DNA of 38,605 bases, from the IMG/VR virus record IMGVR_UViG_3300008117_000134, positions 1 through 38,605 of that record; one strand, 5' to 3'. The notes below the pieces were generated by a model. It was not told the origin of the DNA, searched no databases, and worked only from the letters and a program-made list of their open reading frames with translations. Of this stretch, positions 10,101 to 19,100 are shown in pieces. This DNA comes from a virus. The position numbers and the translations under genes are program-made. How positions within the stretch are numbered: position 1 is the stretch's first letter; every line of letters begins with the position of its first letter.

Positions 10101-13100
10101 CCGTAAATGTTTGATTTTGTGTGTATGATTGATAGTCGCCTGTTTTACTCACACGATCAAATTTCACTGTGAGGTCAAAAGTTCTAACTTTAGTATCGCC
10201 TAGAACTGCTGTGGCCTTGGCCTGTGTACCATCATTAGAATTTCCTCCGACTAAAGTTACTGTGGGTCTTTGTGTGTAACCGCTGCCTGCGGTCAAAATC
10301 CTAATTCCAGATACTCTACCGTTGGATATATAGGCCTGAGCCGTGGCTCCTGATCCGTTGCCTTCTATGATCACTCTGGGAACTGTGGTATATGTTGTTC
10401 CACTGTTGTATAACAGAATATCAGTCACTCCATATCCATTGTTATCTGTCCACCATTTCCAGGGATACTGTGTCAATTCTGTGCGTTCGAAAGTTATAGG
10501 AACTACTTTACCGTCTGGTACTGAATAATTAGGAGACAGATCGAAATCTGCGATAGCTGACTGATAGGGATCTGGAGTGTCGTAACGACTCACATACTCT
10601 CTTACCGTGGTTCTAAACGGTTTGACTTCATCTATGTATTGTTGATAACTTTCTAGATTATCATTTTTGTAATTTAATTTTTGTTCAAAACTTCCTACTG
10701 AATGTGTAGCGTTTAGGAAACTTGTTTTAAAAACCCAATCTACATACTGTTGTTCAGATAATACATATCGTACACTAGAGAAAAAGAGTTTGTTCCATTC
10801 AACAGCGTAATCAGTTCTAAAAATGTCATTTTTCACAGCTTGTAAAATATTCCGTAATTCAATTGAATTAGAAATATCATAGGTGGTATTATCAAAACTC
10901 TGTGTGTTATCGAATCCTATTCCTGTTATGGTAGTATCATACAATGAAGTTTTGAACTGAATTGTGCCGTTTTCTCTCGCTACTAACTTAAATCTATCTG
11001 AAAAAGTTGCGCCTATGTCATTGATTTTTTCAAAAATTGCCCATCCTCCGGCACCATATTCCTTGACTCTTATTAGTGCACCTAGTGAGATTTGATATTG
11101 TTGTTCTTGAAAAACACTTAGAATTTCTAGACTTATCTGAGAATCTTTATCGTATCCTGTGAGATACCAATCCACTGTGTTCCAATACTTAGTGGTATCA
11201 TAGGCCTGAGATTGGCTACGGAAAAATACCTTTCGAACATCGTCCCAGGCATAGATACTCCAAAAATTGTCTATAGTAGAATCATTTATCACTAAAACTG
11301 AAAAGTTCCGTACATTAATCGACAAGGTTCTATATCTTTTACCTCTACTCTGTACTGTAGCAGTGACTATTCTTCCTTGGTTATCTAGAACTACTGAAAC
11401 TTTTGCACCCGTACCGTCGCCTACTATCTCTACTGTTGGAACAACTCTATATCCGAATCCCGGTTCAACAATATCAATTGTATCAAGTTCCCCATCTACT
11501 AAATTAGCTTGTAAGACAGCCTGTTTAGTTCGTACTGTACCTACCGTCTGCAAATCAATCTCTGTATCTACTTCAACATCGTACAGATTCAATATATCTA
11601 CTGGCACAGTATCTTTGGTATTTAAATTTGTAAAATCTATAAGATCAGAGAACGGCTGAGTAGTCAATACATTATTAATGTTTGTTATAGCTAATTTTAG
11701 TGCTGTCAATCTATCAACAAACATACTTTGTCGAGGTCGAAAACTAAGACCATATTTTTGTTTAGCAGGCAATTTTGTATCTGGAATTCTATTGCCCTGC
11801 AGATCAGTACCTACTAGACTATCAATCCACTTATTTTCCAATTGCGCAGTGGGGACACTGTCAGCAACAGATTCTGTTAGTAATTGATATTCACTATGTA
11901 TTGGTCTTTGAGATTCTAAATCATTTCTATACTTGATATTAATTAATGCGGTGTCTGATGACATCACCGATTTTAAATTGTATAAAACAAATTTATCAGC
12001 CGCTATTAATGCCATAAATGCAGTGCCGGTACCTACAGGATTAGCAATAATTCCAGCTACTTCTGCAGCTGACCGTGTTCTACCTGGCATATTAGCAGGT
12101 ACCACTGCTTTGTTTTCCACCCAATAAAAGTACATAGTTTCTTGTACCTGCCCTGTGATCGGATTGAAAGTTTGTTTTACGCTATATGCATCGTTATTAG
12201 GATATAGAGGTTGTCCGCTAATACCTACTGATAAGCCTTCGTTGGTGTCTGCCACTGCTGCCCACTCATTGGGTAATAATACACTTTGTACCCATTCATA
12301 TACGCCAATATCGCTGCCCTCGACCTGTTGGTTCCAGTTGCCTGTTCTAAAAGCAGCATCACCTTGTTCTGCATAAATCCATTTTGCAGCGGCAGTATTC
12401 CACCATAATTTTCCAACATTAAATTCATACCAGGCTATAGCAGGATCCGTAATCACTCGATCATTGCCTATGGTGTAAACTGCTGGATCGTATGGAGTCT
12501 TGAATTTTATTTCTTGTTCTGCTGAGTTAAGTATTTTACCTTTGGCAGCATCTACGTAATCAAGATCTTGTATTTTAATGTTCTGCACATTGTCGTATAG
12601 TTCTATGCTTCTGATTTTTCTTATGTCTATCACAGGTTGCTGACTGCTAAGGATATTCCAGGAACTTTGTTCGGAATCTTTTTTGAACAATCTGGCATTG
12701 CCTATGTAAGGTCCTTCAAAAGCCACTACTCCTACATCATGTAGCACCGGTAATCTGTAGTATGGGGAGCCCACAGCCACATAAGATCCCACACAGTCCA
12801 CGCTAGAGCCGAATGCTTCATCGGGAGAAAAGACTTCCTGCAGTTTTTCAGTAATAAAAAATATTTGATCTTTCTTATCAAATATATAAACTCCGCCGGT
12901 GAAACCTTGGGCAGTGCTGAATCTAGTTGATCTTAGATCAAATGTGGTATCCTGTAGAATGTCAAAGGTGATAGGAATATTGTTTGAAGCATTCTTTGCA
13001 CCCACCGCAATTTTTGCTGCATCGGGACTTACCGAAACTCCGAAGCCAAAATACTCATTGGGATATGTCTCGAAACTTTCTAGACGCTGTTTTACTCTAT

Positions 13101-16100
13101 ACTCAGTGGTAGCATTATCTAATTCCAATACATACACGCTGCCTTGGTCCTGATAGTTGATATCTGATTTAGGACTAGAAACAACCAAAGTGTTACCGGT
13201 AAGATCCATGTCCATGGCAAAGCCAAACTGATCCCCAGTACTGATCACCAGTCCGGAATCTATATCTGAGAATGAACTGATAGATGCTGCATTGATCATT
13301 TGTTTTAGTTCATAAACATCGCCTGCTGTCCTAGCATAAACAAATACCTTGCCACTAGACTGGGTGGTGCTGTCTCCTACTACCTGCCAGTTGGCGCTAT
13401 TTGACGGATCTTCGTTATAGCTTCTATAAGTAGAATCTGGTCCAAGAAATGCATCACCTAGGCGGTAGTATTGATACGAATCGCCAGGAGCTGTTGGATC
13501 TTTAAATCTCACAACTTCACCTTCTACATATTCTACATCACCTCTCCACAAACCTCGATAATTAGTAAAATATTGACCGTCTGCTTCTGGAGCACCTATT
13601 ACCAGTATGCTGCCGTCTCTATTCATGGCCATGCTGGAACCAAATTTATCACCCTGTTTGACCAATTCAGCCATTTGTGTGTCATTCAGTAGACCCGTAA
13701 TAGCGAATTCAAGTGTGCTGCCGTCATCCTCTACAGATAATGTGGTTGGCAAAGAACAATTGGTACTAATGTCGCTGACCTTTAGCCAGCCTTGAGATTC
13801 AATAGTAATTGTGCTACCGTCTGAAGTGCTATCTTCTAAATTCATCCATAGATTTCCCCTCACAGCTTCTGTTATGGGGTCTTGCGCAGCTTGCCATACG
13901 ATTTCCCCCGCTTTGTAAGATTCTTGGAAATCATATACGCCTTTGTACATGGGATTTTCTAGATGTCTCCATGCTGTACCATCGAACTTGAACAGATATA
14001 CGCGGCCGGTGTTATTATAGGCGCCTGTAGCAGATACTGCCATATAATACGATCTGCCGGTTACGGATACAGTTATTTCACTGCCAAATTTTTCGTTGTC
14101 TGCAGGTCTCGGACTAACGAAAGTTGTGGTGTTTGAAAATCTTCCGTTAGCATAGGTGTAAATTGCTATCATGCCCTGTTGATACAACCCTGTAGTAACT
14201 CCAGATTCAAGTGCAGGTATGATCGTGGCTAATTCCCAGTCATCTGTATTCACTGCTAGTTCGCTGCTACCGTCGCCTACCACTGTATTGGCATTTTTAG
14301 CTCGATAAAGTCTGCCACCGTATATTACAATTTCATCTGGCTGATATAATTGGTCTGTTCCCCATGGTCCTCGGAATGCGCTGGCTACACCACTGGCTTC
14401 ATCAGCACCTATAATCAGCATCTTACCATCTGGGCTCAAAGACATGGCATTGCCGAAAGATCCCAGTGCAGTGGAAAAGAATCCGGTAGGAGGTGAAACT
14501 ATTTGTTTCAGTACTAATCCTTCAGAACTTTCAGCATACACAGTCACTATGCCAGAGCCAGGAATGCTGACTATCAACTGTTTATTCACTGTGTCGTATA
14601 TTACTTTTTTACCCGCATTCACGGGGCTAGTAGTAGCATAATCTGTGATAGCATTAGCTGTGTATTGTTTTTGTTTTTCTATAACTTCCCATCGATCGTC
14701 GCCATTGTTATCTATGAATAGTCTAGAGGAATTAAGTAAAAGTGCAGACGTGCCTCGATTCAGAATCTGATAATCATCAAATCTGCTATTAGTTAGTATG
14801 ATTGGATTGACTATTGTGCTTTCATCTAATTCTGGGTCTCGAATATCAGCGTCAACTTCTATACTAATAGTGGTATTAGTAACTGAAACAATTTTGAAAA
14901 AACCCTGTAGGTTTATGATATTCCTAAAGCCCACATAAGTTTCAACTAAAAATGCGTGTGGTCGATTAAAAGTCAATACCACTAAGGTATCATCGAGTCT
15001 TTCCAGACCGGTCACAAACAGCATGTCGGATTGATTAGCTCTCAATACCGTCCATGAATCTTTATTGAATGTGATCCATATATGATCGTTTTCTCTAACT
15101 GTGGCGATGTTCAACGTGGTTAATGCTGCTTGAGTAGCTAATACATGTTCATATTGATCTTCATAGACATAACCTGCTGTTGATGTTGGTTCTGTTTCAA
15201 AAGAAGTTGGAGTGATATTTGTCGTATATGGAGTAGGACTAATGGTAAAATCATTAGCTGTGATTCTATAATTTTGATCAGTGACTGTGGTTGTTTGTGA
15301 AGACTGGAGTAGAAACAACTGGGGATTTAACTGAAGTTTATTTTTTTCTATTTGTATTTCTATTTCTCTAACCTGGTCAATACCTCCTATACGGCCTACC
15401 AAGAAAGCCCACTCTTCGTTAAGGGTCAAACTGTCGGATCCAGATCGACTGAGTTTGCCAAATATTTTTGTTATAGCATTTGCCGACCCTTTTTCGCGTA
15501 TAAATCCCTGATACAGTTGGAATTGGCTCACTGGATCTTCGGCTAGATTGTTTAAATAATCTCTCTGTTGATACCCAATAGTGTGTCTTGCCAGTGCTCT
15601 CTGACTTTGATTTACTCCCTCCGATGATGTTTCAAAATAATCTCCGAATTGTTTAATCTTATAATCAAAATTGGGTAGTAATTGTTTTTGTGGGGTAGAA
15701 TCTAATTTGGTCCAGAAAGCGTCGTTAAAGATTTCTGTCCCTAACTGATTTATTAGACTGGTCCAGTTATAACTTTTATATGAAACTATATCACCTAATC
15801 TATAATCTGTGAAGGGCTGCCAAATTTGTATATTAACATTATCAAATATAAATCCTGGACTCGTATAATCTCCATCCCAGTCCACTGTGCGGAATCCCTG
15901 TGCCTTGATTCGACCCTGCCTATATCCTGTGGTTTTATCATAGATAATGTCGTTGAACACTGTGCGATCATCAAATACCGTGACATGTTCTTTGAGCACG
16001 TAATTTAATTTCAAGAAAAATATTCCGTCGGTGGTATTGGTTGTTTCGACCGTGATATTTTGGAAACTACGATTGACATTTAAAAATCTTGGTTCTAAAG

Positions 16101-19100
16101 GCTTTCCATCACCTTTTAGTACCTGGTAATCATAGAACCCGTCCAGTATGTTATCTGCCACCCCCACAGGCACCACCACATCTACTTTTTGTGCCACAGG
16201 ACTTATAGCGATCAACGAACCTTTTTCCCAATTGTGCTTGGTCCAAAACATGAATTCTTTGGCGCTGCTGAGCCAGTCTTGGCTGACCTGATTTTCAGGA
16301 TCGTATCTGTCAAACCTAAATCCTAGATTTTTTAGATAGCTTTCGTAGCCCAATAGGAAATCTACTACCTGTTGTACGGTAGTAAACAGTGTGCCGTAGC
16401 TAATACGTTTTACTGATAATGTGTTAAATGTGCGGCGGCGTTGTGCTTCCACTGCGCCTACTTTAGGAATGTCGCTGAGTTTTTGCCATACTGTGGTATC
16501 GAAGGAATCTCCACTGTTGTGTGTGCGCAGTGCTCTATAGAAATCGTTAGAATATCTGACTATCGTACCATTGTTGTAATTTTTATCTGTGGTCCAATCT
16601 AAGAATGTTTCGCTTACTCCTCCTACAGATATCACCGGATCCCTCTGGCTAACCAATGCCTGATGATATTCAAAATAAGGATGTATGTCGTCGTACCCCG
16701 TAGCGATCCAGCCTCCTTCGGTCTTTTCAAATATCACTCCACTGATAGCCACCGTGGCCACTGGAGCGCCTACATTGAAGATAATATCATAATTTTCCGC
16801 AGGTACATATATACTGCTGGTGGTAGCTGAGGGATTTTTAGAATCTAGCAAGAATTTTTGCTGTTGTTGATCTACAAATCCGCTCATCCTAAAACTTAAT
16901 GCAACATCTAACCTGTTTATTTTTTCTAAAATGCTGTCCTGTGGAATTCCTCGAGATTTCACATAGGCCACAATATACTTCAATAAACCTATGTGTGAAT
17001 CTGATAAAGTGTCCGGAGCAATTTCATCAAGTGTGCTGAACAGAGATGTTGCGTTATTCACTGTCTGGCCCAACAGATTTGTAGTGGTCCTCGACCGATC
17101 AAAGTTATCTGTGATAAATTCAAAGGGTTTCATCAGACACATGGCCATGATCACTGCGAATGGCCATTCTGAACTGGATCTCCAGGCATATTCTACTGGG
17201 CTTATGTCGCCTAACACGAACGGTCCTCGATTGTTGATCAGTGAAAAATCCTGTGCTAGACTACTGTCTAACGGGCTTATTAACACACCATCGCTATCTA
17301 CAGGAATATGATTTATCAATCCCGGACGTTTGTATCTGTCATGGCGACCGGCTCTGCTTCCTTGTCTAATATGGCCATTCTCTAGATCTTCCCAGAGCAA
17401 TAGGTTGTTACGTGTGTATGGGGCGGCACCGTACTGTGTTTGCCACCAAGCAGGTTCTTGCGAAAATCCCAGCATCTCCCACGGACAGCGGTGTGGGCGG
17501 TCTGTGTCATAGAACCATTTATAAACTCCTCTCCAATAACCAGGCAAAGACTGTGTCTTGGTCGGATCTGACATTCTAGAATAGGTATAGGTAAAACTAT
17601 TCTCACTATCAAAATACGTGTTCAGGGTATAATTGATATTGGTGTTCTGTATCCATTTTAAAAATTCTTGATTTATAATATTATCTAATTGCGGTTTGGT
17701 ATAAAGTCCAACACCATAGTAACCGCCTAGAATAGAATCAATGTCAAAGATTTCAGGATTGTATTCCTGCTTGATGTTGTTGTAGATGCGATACTCTAGT
17801 TCTAGTATCAGGTCATCTCTAAAATCACCATAAGCGGCGGTGATACTGCCATCGTGCCCCTGTATAACTAGACGAGGTTGCTGATAAGTGTCATCCATGA
17901 ACTTCATAGGAGTGTATTTTTTATACAGCCCCATACTGGTAGGAGTCGGCGGGACATAACTGGTAGCTGTAGAAATATATTCACGTATTTCCACTATGTC
18001 GTTTTCTTCGAGAGTCACAGTGAGCTGCACAAAACCAAATGTTGAATTAAACACGTAATCTCTGGCATTCAACAATTGACTATCATTGAGATACACATAC
18101 ACTGCTCGTTTGCTGAGAGTGTTTAGGTCAAACTTTTCACTAAGTGCGAATGTTGTTATTCCTATGTCTTCTACTCTATATGTGATAGCTGTATAGGCAC
18201 CTGCTCCTATCATGTCACTGTCTGCAAAAGGACTTGCTGCTGTTTTGTTTTTTGTCAGACTAATAATAATATCGTCGACAAAGTTTGGAACACTGCCATT
18301 GTAGGCTATTTCTAATGCTCTAGAGGCAAAATTATTTCGGAAGTCTGTATAGGCTTTTTTCGCGTATTGTATTGACTTAACCACATTGTGAGTCTTGTCA
18401 CACAACATCATTATAGCCAATGGTGCGATTCCTGAATGTTTAAGGAATCGTTTAGCGTGTTTTTCGTATCCAGCAATATCTCTTAGATTGCTTACTCCAG
18501 GGATAGTTCCGCTGAGTGTGGAATCAAATTCCACTGCTGAAATCACGTGATCTACTGCTTGTCCTAGTGTGAAGGATGTCAGTTGTGCATTTAACGGATT
18601 TTTTTCTAGTCCTGCAGGTATTTCGTAATAGCCCTGATCTGGTTCCAGATCCGTGATAATTTTCAGAGTCACTGTGTCTTTGGCAGATAGTGTGTAAGGG
18701 AACACAAATGTATTCGCAGATCTTGTGTATGATCCTGTGTATTTTACTCCATTGATATAAACATTGATAATCGGATCAGTGGATAACAAGGACCAATCTA
18801 TGGTGTTGAATATCAGCGTATCCGTATCGCTAACTACCAGTTGGCTGTCTATTATAGGTTGTATATATTCTGTACCTGCCAGTAACCAGCCGTTGTCAAA
18901 AACTGAGTTTGGATTAAATTTAAAGTATCCGGTTGATATTTTCACATTCTTAGGTATGCGTAACTCTGTGTATTCAGCAACATCTGTATCCCAGTCAAAA
19001 TTGAATTCTATATCTCCCACATTGTCAATATTCAGATAACTGAGACGGAATCCCAATTCAGTATCTATTCTACCTGAACCTGGTTTATAACTGACAATTT

